From the NCBI GenBank assembly GCA_009741485.1, contig CM019227.1:18766096-18830095 (forward strand): a stretch of 64,000 nucleotides of DNA, read 5' to 3'. The position numbers and the translations under genes were made by a program. The stretch comes from Malurus cyaneus samueli (taxonomy: Eukaryota > Chordata > Aves > Passeriformes > Maluridae). A model generated the notes under the pieces. That model made no database searches. It was not told the DNA's origin and worked only from the letters and a program-made list of their open reading frames with translations. Shown piece by piece: positions 32,645 through 45,070 of this stretch (position 1 is its first letter; each line of letters starts with the position of its first letter).

Positions 32645-35462
32645 GTAAGTGCCAGTAGCGGTGGTGAGTAATTGCATGGAAATTCCCGGTTGGTCCATAT
32701 TACCCAGCAGCTCCATGGCTTGCTAAGATTAGACATTTCAATGTACAAGAATAGCTGCTGCAATTACACAAGTGAGGATAACAGTGGAAGGGCTGTCAGT
32801 CATCCTGGCTTCGGAGCATATGCAAATCCTTCCTTCAGGTCAGAAGGAATCGTGACAGCTTGATGGAGCCCGGGGGATAGAGCCGGGAGCGGGGGGCACA
32901 TGGGTGACCTTTCCCACCTCTGGCTCCCTCTACTCCTGGTTTCACAGCTGAGCTGTGCTGCAGAATTGAAGGGTTTCGTAGAGTGTCACAATGGGCTGAT
33001 CTCTGAGCGTGGCCCCACAGCCAAATATTGATGTTGGTGCCTGTTGTCTTCCACCTGCTGTGTTTGGTACAGCATTGTGAGCTGCAGGGGGAAAGGAGGG
33101 CAGAAGGATTTTTAGAGCCATGGACATGAGAAAGTTCTTGCAAACCACTCCACCACCACGAGCAGTTTGTTACCTGGTATGTGGATTAGGTAACAGAATT
33201 TCACCACAGCACAGCACCTTCTGGTGAGAAGGTTGTGCTTGCTTGCTGGAAGAGCAGATCTGTTCCCATCACCATTTGGATAATGGCAAACTCTGTTAAC
33301 AAAGCCCTGCTGAGAGACTGGGTTTTGCCCCAGCTCAGAATTGTGTATTGTGCTGCTGAGCACAGCCTGTGGGATCTTGTGTTGCACCTGCTTGGGGAAG
33401 TAAAGGCTATCACCTTTCTCCTGAAAAAGAACAACATAGCTGGATTTGAAGTTGTGGGACAGTGCTCTGATGGACAGGATTGTCAGGGGACCATGGCTTT
33501 GGAAAATTCAGAAGGAACTGGGTTGAGAAAATTTCTCCTCCAAAGTTCACTCTCCTGCTCTTGCTCACTCTTTGTGGCTTTCCCAAGCATTCCTGCAGTG
33601 CTACATCCCAGAAAGTGTGAGCACTGTGAAAGCATCCTCGGTCTGAGTTAGGTGAGGCCTGAGAGGGAGCACGTGCAGAGGTGGCAGGCTGTATCAGAAT
33701 TGCTGCATGGACCTGCCTGCTCGCTGTACACGGTGGGAGAGCAAGTGTGGCGTGTGTACACGTTCTTCAGTTACCTGCTGAATCCTCTTTGTGCCACCAT
33801 GAGTTTTTAAAACTCGGTGCTGGTTTCTAGGCCTGTACTGAAAGTTTGATTTGAGGGAGCTCCTCTGCCTGTTCACCCCAAGGCAGTGCAACTCATTAGC
33901 TTTCCAAAACAGGCAGATAAAGACTCCTGGAAATAGAGCCAGAGCCATTTCCCAGGCTATTTAATCGCACTTGGCTTTCTGGGAGATCAGAGGGATATTG
34001 CAGGAGGTAATGGAGTCATCGTGGATGCAACAACAACATGAACACATGTTTGGCAAAGAACTCACGGCTGTGTTTTTGTGACCTCTCCCAACAGCTGTCC
34101 AAGATTTCAGTGCTCCTGACTCCAGTGCTGTGCTTGTGAGGAGTCTGTGTTTTGACAAACAGGTTTAGAACAGATTGAAGCATCTCCCAAGTCTCTGTTC
34201 CAGCTGAAGCTTTGGGGAGGCTTGAAGTGGGAGATTTGGAGGAAATATGTAAAGAGCTCTTACTGTTCGGATTTCCTGCCATTTCCTGTGGGTTTGGCAG
34301 TTGGTAGCAACAATTTGTGGTGCTGCATTTATAACTCATCTCCTCTGAGAAATGAGGAATGTTTCTCTACCTGGAGTGGGAGAATATGGGCTTTCCATCT
34401 TGCTGAAGGTGTGGAGCTGCTGGGTCAGAGTGGGGATGCTGGTGTAGGACGTCTTGTAGGTAAAGGATGTTTATGGGTTCCTCTGTGCCACAAGGACCTC
34501 CATGGCTTGGCCCAGCAGCTGTGACTTGGCTGATCATAACACTGTGACTTTGGTTAGTGCCCAGCCTATTTACACTCCTCAGTGGCTGTTTTGGGGTCAT
34601 GACTGGTAAGTTTGTGGCCATGATGTGGCCTGGCACCACTGCCCCCATCCCATCTGGGTTTTTGACCCACTAGCTGATACCGCCCTGCGTGTGTTGCAAC
34701 TGTCTGCAAAGCTGGACTGGGTGCTCCAGAGAACCTTCAGTTTCTGGCAGGGCTGGAGCTGCTCTTCCTCAGCAGAGAAAGGTCCCTGGAAGATGCCAGA
34801 GGTCTGGTGGCCCTGCCAAGGACTCTGGAGAGCTCAGCTCTTCTGCAGCAGCTCCACAGCCCAGATTCACAGTTCCCCAAGCCCTGGGCAAGGTGGTGGC
34901 AAGCAGCCAGAGCATGGGAAGCAGCTGGTTCCCAGAGCTGAGCTGAGCTGTGGTGGTTCGTGGGCATATCTGTGCAGTGAGGCTGGTGAGCTGAGGGAAG
35001 TCTGGCAGGGTGCAGCTGCTCCTGCTGCTCCCATGTGCGAGAGCAAACTCCCCTGTGCTTCTGCTTTTCCTGTCCTGGCTGCCAAGGCACTGATTAACCT
35101 GTCACCAAAGTCCTGAGCTGCGGGAGCAGGATCAGATCCACCTTGCTCTTGGGTCAAGCTTTGGGGCTCTCCCACAGCAAGTGCCGGTCCTAGAAACAGA
35201 AAAATGGGGCACACATGCCAGAAATCTCAGCAGTGAGTTTTGTCACTGCTTGTCCTTTTGCATGAAGTCCAAGGTTGCAGTCCATTTCCCTACCTCTCAA
35301 GGAGCAAAAGCATTCCGTCCTTCCTCCTCTTTTTGCTCTCATGCTCATGTTCTTTAGGGAGTGACTCCTCCTCTGTTCAGCTTTTTGCGATCAGGTGCCC
35401 TCCTCCTCCTCACTAGACATCAGATGCATCCCCTGAATTTTCATGTGTCTCCCAGAGTCACC
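32645..35462. other. Unannotated sequence, no gene established
   Basis: Mixed unique DNA with AT-richer stretches at 33,950-34,350. No further exon that would pair with 32,604 could be picked out by eye. No CR1 fragments are seen here. Confidence 0.4.
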
Positions 35463-35545
35463 CCTTCCCTTCCCTTCCCTTCCCTTCCCTTCCCTTCCCT
35501 TCCCTTCCCTTCCCTTCCCTTCCCTTCCCTTCCCTTCCCTTCCCT
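35463..35545 (+). repeat. (TTCCC)n microsatellite
   Basis: A perfect pentamer array of about 16-17 units with no interruption. It is homopyrimidine on the plus strand and homopurine on the minus, so triplex formation is possible. Confidence 0.97.
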
Positions 35546-38500
35546 ATGGAAATGTTGTCCTCATCCCACAGTTCCTGTCAGTCTGTCTCAGCCAGCAGCT
35601 GAGTGTTTCCCAAGCTCCTGGAATATCCCAGTGCTGATCAAAGGCATGGACATGTGTCCACCCTCATCCACCTGCTTTGGTGGCCCTTCCCCTCCACCCA
35701 GTCCCTCCATGAGGTTTTGAGGTGCAAATCTCCCACTGGGTTGCCCCAATATGCAGGGAAAGCACACAGGGAGATGCAGTGAAAGTGGATCTCTGCTGTA
35801 GGAAGTTGGAAGTGCCCAGGATGGAGCTGAAACACTGCTGCTGGGAGAAGCCCTTCCCCTTCCAAGGGCTTCAGCGACTGTGCTTAGGGATATTCCTGCG
35901 AGAGCTGCCCATGTCGGGGGCTGGGACTGCTTCTGTTTAGTCTGGGAGGTAATTTCCCTCTTCCCATGTTAAATAAAAGGAGTCAGCCTGAGTTGAGAAA
36001 GCTGAAGCATTAATCTTAAGAAAAGTTACATCAGTTGACAACTGAAAGGGGCAGAGACCAGCCAAGGAAGAGCCAGCACAGGCACATAAAGAGCTCTCAT
36101 AGCTGAAATACCTCGAGAGGAACCTGGCATGTTTGGAATGGCCACGAGTCCAGCTGTGAATCAACATCTGCACAGGTACCCTTACCTCCAGCAGCTGCTC
36201 CAGCCATCCCACATGAACAGGCACAAGTGCCTTCCTGTGTTTCCAAAGCAGGGTGCTCGGATGTCAGAATAGTTTATCCCCACCTAATAACTCATCTGAT
36301 GCAGTCTGGACACATGCCACCCCCACTGCAGCCCTGGCTGCAGCCCTGCTCTGTCTGGCATCTGACCATCCACTTTATAGGGATTGGGGAAGAAACGTGG
36401 GATGGGATCAGTCCAGCCCCTGAGCTGCTCACTCCTTTGTCACCCCAATTTTGGGAGGTGCTGATACAGCTCTAAGGCTGTGAGAATATCCAGGCTTCCA
36501 GAGGTGCTTCCAGATTTCTAGCACGTGGCCCTGACTTCTCTGTCAAGGCAGTTTCCTGAGCAAGGAGCCACTGGCTGAGGACACATGGACAAGGACACCA
36601 TGCTCAGAGACAGGAATAGGCTTTCCTGGGGCAGGAGGTAATAACTCTGCTGGCAGGGCTGGCTGGAAGAGTCTTGACAGGAACCGAGGCTGTCTGGTGT
36701 GTTTGCTAATTGCCCCTGCCACATATTTGCTCTTCAGTGTCAGGAACTCAGTTTCTTTAAAGCAGGAAGAAATGTTGGTAGTAGTGACACTCATAAAGCC
36801 CCTAGCAAATGCAGACTGAAATACCTGGGCTCAATAAAGCATCAGTGCTTTGCAGCAGGAGCTGCCTTCATCCCCCTGACGCCGCCTCCGGAGCCGAGGG
36901 CGATGCTCAGCTGTCAGGGAGCCGTCACTGGGGAGCAGGGAATATCTGCCAGGCACTCGGAGGTGTCAGGACAGACACAGTTGCAGTGACACAAAGTGCT
37001 CTGCATTGATCCGTTCCCCATGTCCCTGGGGACGATGTGGCTGTGCTGCAGAGACTGGCTGCCTGGAAGCCTGGTTCTGCTGGAGCCGGATCTTACAGCA
37101 CTTTCAGGCAGGCACCTGGTGGCTCTGTCTCCATCTCAGATTAAAGGCTGCCCCCACCCTCTGTCCTGCAGCTTCAGATGTGCAAACAAACGAGGAACCT
37201 TTGAAACCACCTTGCAGAAAGCAGCAGCTCCTGTTTGTTTTGCCTCGCAGTCATTACACCAAGCTGTCTCCCCAGCTAATTCTTTGACACTTGGCCCTTA
37301 CAGCAGAACGTTTCGTCTCTCAGACTCAAACCTTGCCATGCCAGCACTTAGATGAAAGTGCTTCCTTGCTGAATCATTATCTCGTAAAACATTGGTGGTT
37401 TTAAAGCTCTAGAAATCAGTATTTACATTTTGGAAGCATGGAGGACCATCATAATAAGTGCGATGTGTTCCTAAGGCAGGTTTTCATTTCGGTGCCTCCT
37501 TCCCTCAGTCATTGTTGCTGTAATGATGATAATCATACACACAGAGGCTGTGTTTGACTTCTTCTGTGGTGGCTGAGAGTTGTTCAGCTGGGAGCTCAGG
37601 TTCCAAGTGCTGAGGACACACATGGAAGTGGGGAAGAGGAGATGGTGCCGGTGACACCAGGGAGCTGTGGGTCAGGAGAAGCACTGCCAAGACCACCTCT
37701 CTGTACTGAAGCCATGGGATGCTCAATCTGAAACTGTCCCAAAACCACCTGCATGGGTTTGGAGGATGGTCCCAGCTTTGGCTGTAGGAAAGGATGAAGC
37801 ACCCTCACCAATATCTCTGGTGGCAGTGGGATGGCAGAACGGTGTAAGGTGGAAGAGAAGTGTTGGGGTCGGTAGGGTGGGTGCTCCTTGGACAGGTGTA
37901 GGTTGGAAGCTGAAGGCAAGTGTGGCCCTCCAGAAGGGATCATGAACACAGGGTCCTCACTTCCAACCCCAAATCCTAGCTAAGGCAGGTTTCTGGAAAG
38001 TCAAGGAGTAATCTCCTTTGCATACCTCATAATTAAAGATTCTGGTGCCGATTGGGGTATCCTGGCAGTGGGTCTGAGCCACTGAAACTGTATAGCAAAC
38101 ATAAAAAGCATTTCCTCTGGAATTTGGTCAGTGGATTCAGTCTGAGCTCCAGGCAAATAGAGGGGCTTTAATCCTCTTGGAGTGCAGAGAAGGGAAGGGA
38201 ATCCTGGAAAGGCACTTTGGAGTAATTCTACAAATGTCAGTCTTTTGGGAGTGGGGAGTTAGGAGAAGCAGGAATGAGCAGTGGACAGTAGCAGGGAGCT
38301 GGGGGTCAGCAGAGTGGGCATGGGCCAGGGGGTATCTCATGGCACCAAAGAGGGTTGCTCTGGGCCTCTGCAGGGGGTGCAGGAGCTCAGCTGATCTCCT
38401 GCCAGCTCAGAGCATCCAGGAGCAGGCTGGGCTGCAGGGGAATGGCACTTGGCCTGAGGAGGAGTAGTGCTGGCAGGGATCCCACAGCAGCTCAGGCCTG

Positions 38501-38816
38501 GGGAAGCCATTACCTCCCAGAGCTGCTCTGTGCCATGGCCTCTGGGCTCCCTGCTCAGGCGAGCACTGCTGGGTGCTCAGGAGGCTGGGAACTGTCCCAG
38601 GCTGTTCTACTCTGTCCCCTCCTTGCAGCAGCTTGGGAGTGCAGCTCTACACCGTGACTGCGAGCTCCTGCTGAGGACTGTGGCTCTGGTGAAGCCGGGA
38701 TGAGCACAACTCTGAGTCATTTCCTTTTTTGTTGCTCCTTGGGTGGGAGTGGTTACCCTGGGCTCCTGAGCCCATTGGGCCTGGAGGATCATGGTGGGAT
38801 GCTCTGCACACAGAAT
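35546..38816. other. Unannotated sequence, no gene seen
   Basis: Unique DNA. Minus-strand donor-like 'GCTGGAG|GTAAGGG' near 36,183 lacks a supporting frame. 'CTCAATAAAGCATC' near 36,830 contains a polyadenylation hexamer. No gene is identified. Confidence 0.4.
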
Positions 38817-39260
38817 GGGTCCAGAGGAAGCCACAAAGATGCTTCAGTGCCCTCTGCTCTGGAGCCAGGCTAGGAGGGCTGGGGTTGTTGACCTACAGAA
38901 GAGAAGGCTCCAGGGAGAGCTCATTGCAGCCTCCCAGTACTTAAACAAGCTTATTACAAAGAAGGAGAATGACTTTTTACATGGACAGACAATAATACAA
39001 CGAAGGGAGACAGTTTAAAAGTAAAAGAGAAGAGATTTAGGTTGGGTATTGGGGAGAAACTTTACCCTGCAAGGGAAAGGGGAGGCCCTGGCACAGGGTG
39101 CCCAGAGCAGCTGTGGCTGCCCTATCCCTGGATGTGTCTAAGGCCAGGTTGGATAGAGCTTGGAGCAACCTAGGAGAGTAGAAGGTGTCCCTGCCCGTGG
39201 CAGGGGGTCCAATGAGATGGACTTGAAGGTCCCCTCCAACCCAAGCCATTCTTGGATCCA
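38817..39260 (+). repeat. CR1 LINE 3' fragment, longer copy (plus strand)
   Basis: The fragment starts in the ORF2/3' region ('GGGTCCAGAGGAAGCCACAA' and 'CTCTGGAGCCAGGCTAGGAG'). It passes 'GGCTCCAGGGAGAGCTCATT', 'GATTTAGGTTGGGTATTGGG', 'GGCCCTGGCACAGGGTGCCC' and 'GGTCCCCTCCAACCCAAGCC', and ends near 'CATTCTTGGATCC'. At about 440 bp it is the longest plus-strand CR1 here, but still has only the end of the element. Confidence 0.93.
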
Positions 39261-40532
39261 TCGTTTTTCAGGACACAGATGCCCCAGATGGCATCAGGAC
39301 CCTTAATAATCAGAATTAAATATCTTGCTCAAGAAAGGTTTGGACAAGGACTTGGTTTTAGTGGGCCCTGGTGCCCAGGGGACAGCAGGAGGAGTTGCTG
39401 GGGCTGGCTGAACTCATTTCACTGTGCACTGGGTGCCCAGGCCAGGGGACCACTGGACCAACCCTTTGCCCTGTGCCTGCTCTCCCCTCGGAATGGCTCT
39501 CCTGCACCTACTATAAAATAAAGTTTTGGGTTTCACTGTTTCTGTGCAGCTTTTAATGTGTTAAACGTGGTTGCAGTGCAGGCTCTTACTGTGCCAGTTG
39601 TCATAGAAACTTGCAGGGCTTTTTCCCCAATCCCCCCAGCCCCTTTCTTTAAACCAAAGCAGGGTTGGGCTCTTCCCCCCTGTAATTTCAGTTCCAGGCC
39701 AATTAAAAACCTGTCTGGCCCTGATTCCCTGTCTCCAGCATTGCCACACAAGGACTTGCAGTCTTTCTGCTGTGCTCCCTGTTGTCCCAGCTGAAGGGTG
39801 AGGGTGTGTGTTCCCTTGCTCTGTGCCCTTTCCTGGTGGCTTGAGGGGATTCTGTCCTCACAAAATGCCAGCAGGGATCAAGGCTCAGCCCTGAGGGAAG
39901 GCAGCACAAGGCTCCTGGCTCTCCTGGGGTCTCTCTCCTTGCTGCTTTTTCTAGAAGCAGAGAGCAGAGCGGGCAGGGCCCCTCTGTGCCCGGGCACTCC
40001 CTGGGCCATGGGTGGGACATTGGGATGGCATCTGCCTGCCCGGCTGGTCCGAGCCTGAGCTTGGGGCTGCCTTCCCCTCTGGTGCTGGGAGGTCGAGGCT
40101 GCCAGCTCAGAGCTGACACTGGCACAGGAGCTGCAGCCCTGCCACACTGGCGGTGCCTGGCATTAATCACAGAAAGGGAATCGAGCGTAGGAAGATGGGC
40201 ATTTTATAACAAATAATCAAGCCTGCATTCTCCCCTAAGCAAGAGAGCAAAGTGTTTGCTGCAGTGAGTCAACACAGAGATACTTTAGCCACGGGAGGTA
40301 GCGCTGCCACCCACAGCAGCCATCGGTGCAAAAGGGAGCAGTGGGGAGAGGCGTTTCCTGAGCTGCTCAGCCAGCAATTCCTGCTGGGCTTTCTCCAAGG
40401 TGCAGGGATCCTTTCCCTCGTGCTTTGCTTCTGGCAAAAGGAAGCACTCCTCAGAGGTGGCTGCACTTGTAGCTCAGAGCTTCTGCTTTGAGCAGCCACC
40501 CAGGCTCCTCATTGCTGCAAGACCAGGGTTAT
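39261..40532. other. Unannotated sequence, no gene seen
   Basis: 'ACTATAAAATAAAGTTTTGG' near 39,510 has a polyadenylation-like hexamer. GC-rich text with CpGs spans 39,960-40,140. No exon is recognised. Confidence 0.4.
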
Positions 40533-40790
40533 CTCACAGAATCCCAGGATGGTTTTGGTTGGAAGGAACCTGAAAGCTCATCCAGATCCACCCCCTGCCA
40601 CAGGCAGGGACACCTTCCACTGTCCCAGGCTGCTCCAACCCCTGTCCAACCTGGCCATGGACATTGCCAGGGATGGAGCAGCCACAGATTCTCTGGGCAC
40701 CCTGTGCCAGGGCCTCACCTCTCTCATAGGGAGGAATTTCTTCCTAGAATTTACTCCAAACCTGCTGTCAGTTTAAAGCCATTAAACACC
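40533..40790 (-). repeat. CR1 LINE 3' fragment (minus strand)
   Basis: 'TCTCACAGAATCCCAGGATG', 'CAGGCAGGGACACCTTCCAC', 'CTCTGGGCACCCTGTGCCAG' and 'AGTTTAAAGCCATTAAACAC' are in the order of a reversed CR1 3' UTR of about 260 bp. Confidence 0.94.
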
Positions 40791-41129
40791 CCTCCTGAGC
40801 CTTCAACTTCGTGCGTGGCCACAGTCAGCCCTGGAGCTGCAGTTGTCTGCTGGGATTCATCTGGGTGGGATTTGGATCTTTTAGAGCATTCCTTTGGCCT
40901 CCTGTGTGCTGCAGGGATATAAATGTTGTCCAGCAGCTCCTGAAGACGTTTCGTTCGCCTTCTGAGAGTCATTTAACCCTCTGAGCATCCCTGACCTGTA
41001 TGTAATCCCGACCCAAAACTCACTAGAATTTGCTGGGCACCACCTCCCAGTCCCTGCCTCCTGGCATGTCTCACTGATATAAGCAGTTGGCACCACTCTG
41101 GTTTTTGGTGGGAGGCAGATTTTTATCAA
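40791..41129. other. Unannotated sequence, no gene seen
   Basis: Unique DNA between the recent CR1 and the older LINE relic; nothing recognised. Confidence 0.4.
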
Positions 41130-41760
41130 TAAACTCAATATTGCTCAAATCTTTTGCAGCACGATATTTTCTCCAGCCCTCAGATCAATTTTGTGACTCA
41201 TCCTTCCAGGCTCTGCTGTTTTAGTGTCCCCTTTAAACGTGGGTACCTTAATTGCAGGAGTGGCAGTGGCAGTCCCAGCAGTGCCATACGTGCAGCTCTC
41301 CTGCTTTCCCCCAAGAAACTGCATCAGCTTTTTTCATCACAGAATCATATTAGAGCCTTGTGCTGGGCTGCTCACCCGTGGTGACCCCTGACCCTTCCTG
41401 GAGGCTCCCTCTTGTCTGAGATCCAGTCCCTGTTCATAAATGCAGCCTGAAATCCCTCTCCGGAGCTGCGTCCTCCCTTGCTGGGCTGCATTATCATGTA
41501 CAGTGTTTGAATGGGCTCAGCATTACCAGGCAGCCCACATTTCCCTCTCTCCTCATCAATATTTACCATTACATCAATCTTCCTGTCATCCACTAATTTT
41601 TTGAGTGAGGATTTTGTATTTTCATTGTGATCATCGATAGAAATATCGACTGGTGTGTTCCCCGTGGAGCCTCGCTAACGATTCCCCATCAACATCTCCT
41701 GTGTGAGACCTGTCAGCTGGCTCTAAATCTATTTAAAGATTTGACTGGGGCTGCACAGCC
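41130..41760 (-). repeat. Ancient L3/CR1-type LINE relic (minus strand)
   Basis: The text follows the antisense of the ancient amniote CR1/L3 reverse-transcriptase region. Landmarks are 'TTCTCCAGCCCTCAGATCAA', 'CATCAATATTTACCATTACA', 'TTGAGTGAGGATTTTGTATT', 'GATCATCGATAGAAATATCG', 'GTGGAGCCTCGCTAACGATT' and 'GAGACCTGTCAGCTGGCTC'. These correspond to lines such as '..ATTTACCACTCCCCCAATC..' and '..GACCTATCAGTTAGCC..' that I recall from sauropsid consensus sequences. It is far more diverged than the other CR1 copies and continuous over 600 bp. The match is from memory, not alignment. Confidence 0.55.
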
Positions 41761-42459
41761 CCATCTTCTGAAATCAGAGTGTGAGGAGCACCGAGAGCCG
41801 CGAGGTGCACGGGGCCTGTTCCTGGAAGTGGTGTTCATTACAGAGTGACATCAGCCTCACTTAACAAGAGCTCTTCCACCAAGACACACCGACTGACTTT
41901 AATTAGAACTTACATCCTTTAATTATTTCTTAATTTAATTGCAGATGAGCCCTGCCTCCTGGGTGCTCTATCAGGCTGACCGTTTGGTTTTTAAGTAGGT
42001 CACCCTTACTGCCCGGTGGGGATGCTGGGGGAAGGAGCCGTTTCCATCTGCATCTGGCAGCCTGAACTTTGCTCCAAGCAAGGAACAGAGCCCAAAAACC
42101 TCTCCCCAGCAATGGGTACGTGTTGGCTGTGCTGGCTGGTTGGTGCTATTTGCATGGATGCCAGTGATTTAGTAGAGCTTCACTTTTCCTAGGAATTACT
42201 TTACTTATGTTTTTTTTCCAAACACAGAATAAATATGGGCTATGTTTTCTTTTTCTGCATCACTTGAGCTGTCCTACGGACTCTGCTTTAAAATAGCCCC
42301 AATGCTTCTTAAAACCAGACCTATTGCTCGACTTTGTTTGGTTCCCAACAGCAGATCTTCCATGTCCAGCCATTCTTTTTCCTCTTCTTAATTTTCCATA
42401 ATAATTTTCCTATATATTGTAATTTTTCATTTCTGTTGACCACTCTATTCTGTGCTTCA
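41761..42459. promoter_or_regulatory. AT-rich stretch after the LINE relic
   Basis: 'GAACTTACATCCTTTAATTA' followed by 'TTTCTTAATTTAATTGCAG' (41,906-41,944), and T-rich text at 42,190-42,430, contrast with the GC-rich flanks. It may contain conserved noncoding sequence. No gene is recognised. Confidence 0.25.
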
Positions 42460-42517
42460 TGGCAGGAGGTTGGAACTAGATGGAACCCAAACCCTTCCAT
42501 GATTGCATGATTTTATA
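42460..42517 (+). repeat. Short CR1 LINE terminus (plus strand)
   Basis: 'GGCAGGAGGTTGGAACTAGA', then 'AACCCAAACCCTTCCATG' and ATTGCATGATTTTATAA, represents only the last 50-60 bp of a CR1. Confidence 0.75.
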
Positions 42518-43059
42518 ACTGACCTTGTGGGTCCTCCCAGTGTGACTCACAGACCCAATTCCCTGCTAACACATTATTTCTTATCCACTGGGAAGTGCAT
42601 TTAAGGCTGAGCTCCTGCAGTCCTGTGCTGGCTCAGGTGTGATGTGCTATGCCTCGTCCCAGTCAGAAGGTGTTTATTCAAACCCGGAGTGCTAAAAGAT
42701 GTGTAATTCCAAAGGAAAGCCTCTAAAGGGGTGCAGTGTGAGTGAGCGGTGCCCTCCTCTTCACTCACTGCCGCCTCCCACGCAGGCACTGCTGATCACG
42801 CACAGCAGCTCCAGGAGTGTTCAGTGCCTTCAGCTTCTGCTCGTCAGGGAAAATCTCCCGTTCCTCATTCTCCTTTCTCCACCTAACTTGCTTACATCAT
42901 CCCCAGAGCTTTGCCCCTCAGCATAGCAGAAGCAGGGCTCTGATGCAGTTTCCTGGAGCAGCTGCAGATTAACCTGCGCTTTCGTTCAAACCCTATTGTG
43001 GTATTTTCTCTCCATGCTCCCACCTACAAAAGAGATTGACAGCTGGGCCACGGAACTGG
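42518..43059. other. Unannotated sequence, no gene seen
   Basis: Unique DNA between two CR1 pieces; nothing recognised. Confidence 0.4.
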
Positions 43060-43232
43060 AGAATCACACCAGGGCTTGGGTTGGAAGGGACCTTGAGGAT
43101 CATCCAGTCCCACCCCCTGCCATGGGCCGGGACACCTTCCACTCTCCCAAGCCCCATCCAGCCTGGCCTTGGACACTTCCAGGGATCCAGGGGCAGCCTC
43201 AGCTGTTCTGGGCACCCTGTGCCAGGGCCTGT
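43060..43232 (-). repeat. CR1 LINE 3' tail (minus strand)
   Basis: 'GAATCACACCAGGGCTTGGG', 'TTGGAAGGGACCTTGAGGA', 'CCATGGGCCGGGACACCTTC' and 'GGGCACCCTGTGCCAGGGC' are in CR1 order. The usual 'AGGCTGCTCCA' segment is shortened. Confidence 0.93.
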
Positions 43233-44779
43233 AACAATGAATAATGATATTTAAAGCAAATTAAAGACTTGACTGGACCAAGCTGTGGATAGCCCAGGCA
43301 GAGGCTGCCTTCAGGCAGATGTTGGGGCATTTCACTGAGCCATTGTGGGAGATTGGCTCAACCCCTGGACATGGGAAAACATCACCTTGTCCCACGGCAA
43401 ATGGAAATGTGCTGGATGCTTTGAGGAAATGGGCTGGAGAAGGAGGAAGAGAACCCTAGGACCTGCAAATTTCCATTTTTAGATTTGAAATAGAAATAGA
43501 AATGCTTCAAGAAAACCGCTGGAGCTGACAGTCCTCAAGCAGGGGCTGTTGGAGGTTTTCCTTTGCAGTTTGAGGTAGGAAGGAGAAAGCACCCAGGGAG
43601 AGAAAGCTCAGCTGTGCTCGTTCTCTCTTTGTATGTCAGATGTGCTTTGTTTTCCACAAGTGCTTATTATTCACGCAGTGTCTCACCAGGCAGCTGGAAT
43701 GCAGCTCCAGGTCCTGGTGTGGGCCCTGCTGTGAAGCTGTGCCCTGGCTTCTCCCTCCTTGTGGGGAGTCCCACCGCAGCCAGCAGTGGTACTTGGTGCC
43801 TGCTTTTAGCACCACTGCCAGGGGTGGTTGGGTCACCTTTCCCCTACTGCGTTCCTCTTCTGTCCTTCTTTGGAGCCCAGGTTTTGTCCTGGATCCTAGG
43901 CCACCGTCTGGCAGGTGTGGGGGCTGAGTCTTGCTTGTCCTAAGGTGCTCCCAGCAGCGATGTTCCCAAATGAGGCACTGCACAGGGGCTGTGTCCGGGC
44001 AGCCCCTCTGCTGCAGGCAGCATCTTCACTGACTGCCTTGGGTCCCAGCAGTGCCAGATCCCTATGGAGTAATCTGTCTACTTGGCTTTGCCATTTCCAT
44101 CCCAACTGAATGGTTCTGGGGAATGAGGAGGACTCTGCTTCTAGGCTTTCATCCAGCTCCTATGTTCCCTCACCTTCCCTCAGCTGGAGAGTGTTGCTGA
44201 AGACTCTGGTGTGAACTAGAAACCAGTCTCAGACTCACAACCAGTTTCTAACCATCCCAGACTGTTTCCCAGCCATTCCAGGCTGGTTTCTAGCCATCTC
44301 AGGCTTAGAGGTTTCTTACCATCTTGGCTTTGCTGCTGTAAGTCAATGGCTTCATGAGCCATGAAGCCCATCTCTGAAGGCTGGGAGGAGAAGTGTGGCT
44401 GCTCCAGAAGGCATTGGTCCTGCTTCACTAGGAGTATCCTTTGGAGTCAATCCCACCTTTCTTTGGGATTTTGCTGGCTGGCTGGAGCCCCCACTGCTGT
44501 CCCCAGGGGGATCCCATGAATCGCAGCACGCTCCGCTGAGCCCAGCATGCTGATCCCACCTTCTGCCAGCAGAGCAGAGCATGGCCCTGGGAGATGTCCT
44601 GCCCCGAGGGGACACCGGAGGGGTGTCAACCACAGCGAATGAGGAACTGTCAATATTTGTACACAAAGGCCACGCTGAAATCCCCGTCCCAGTCCAGACA
44701 TCAGAGGTGTCAGTTTTGATTTCCCAAACACAGAGAGAGCCCTTTCAGCCCCAGACTGCTCAGACACTGCAGCTTTAAT
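43233..44779. other. Unannotated sequence, no gene seen
   Basis: Near 44,220-44,310 there is a local repeat of a motif like 'CCAGTTTCTAACCATCCCAG' / 'CTGGTTTCTAGCCATCTCAG' in three to four imperfect copies of about 30 bp. No gene is recognised. Confidence 0.4.
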
Positions 44780-45070
44780 GTCCAAGCACCCAGCGTGTTT
44801 CCACTCCCCTCAAAGGCATCAATCAGGTCTCGGTGAGGCTCTGAAAGAGCCAGTTTGTTAAACAAACACACTTAGTGTAAAAAGTTTATTCCAGTTAATT
44901 GGGACTTCATTGCAATGGAAACAAATTACCCAGCTGTCATCTGCCAAGGCAAACAGCAGCGGGGGAGCAGGGGTCCCGGCCAGGCGGGAGACAAACACCC
45001 ATCTCAGGCAACCTTATTTATGGCCTTTTTATGTATTTCTGTATTTATTTGGACATTCCTGAGCTGGAGA
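44780..45070. promoter_or_regulatory. Candidate conserved noncoding element
   Basis: The AT-rich stretch has an inverted repeat GTTTGTT-A-AACAAAC at 44,853-44,867, which carries forkhead-like cores. 'CCAGTTAATTGGGACTTCATTG' at about 44,892-44,913 and 'CTTATTTATGGCC' at about 45,012 follow. It is not repetitive and shows no coding frame. The role is inferred from motifs only. Confidence 0.3.
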
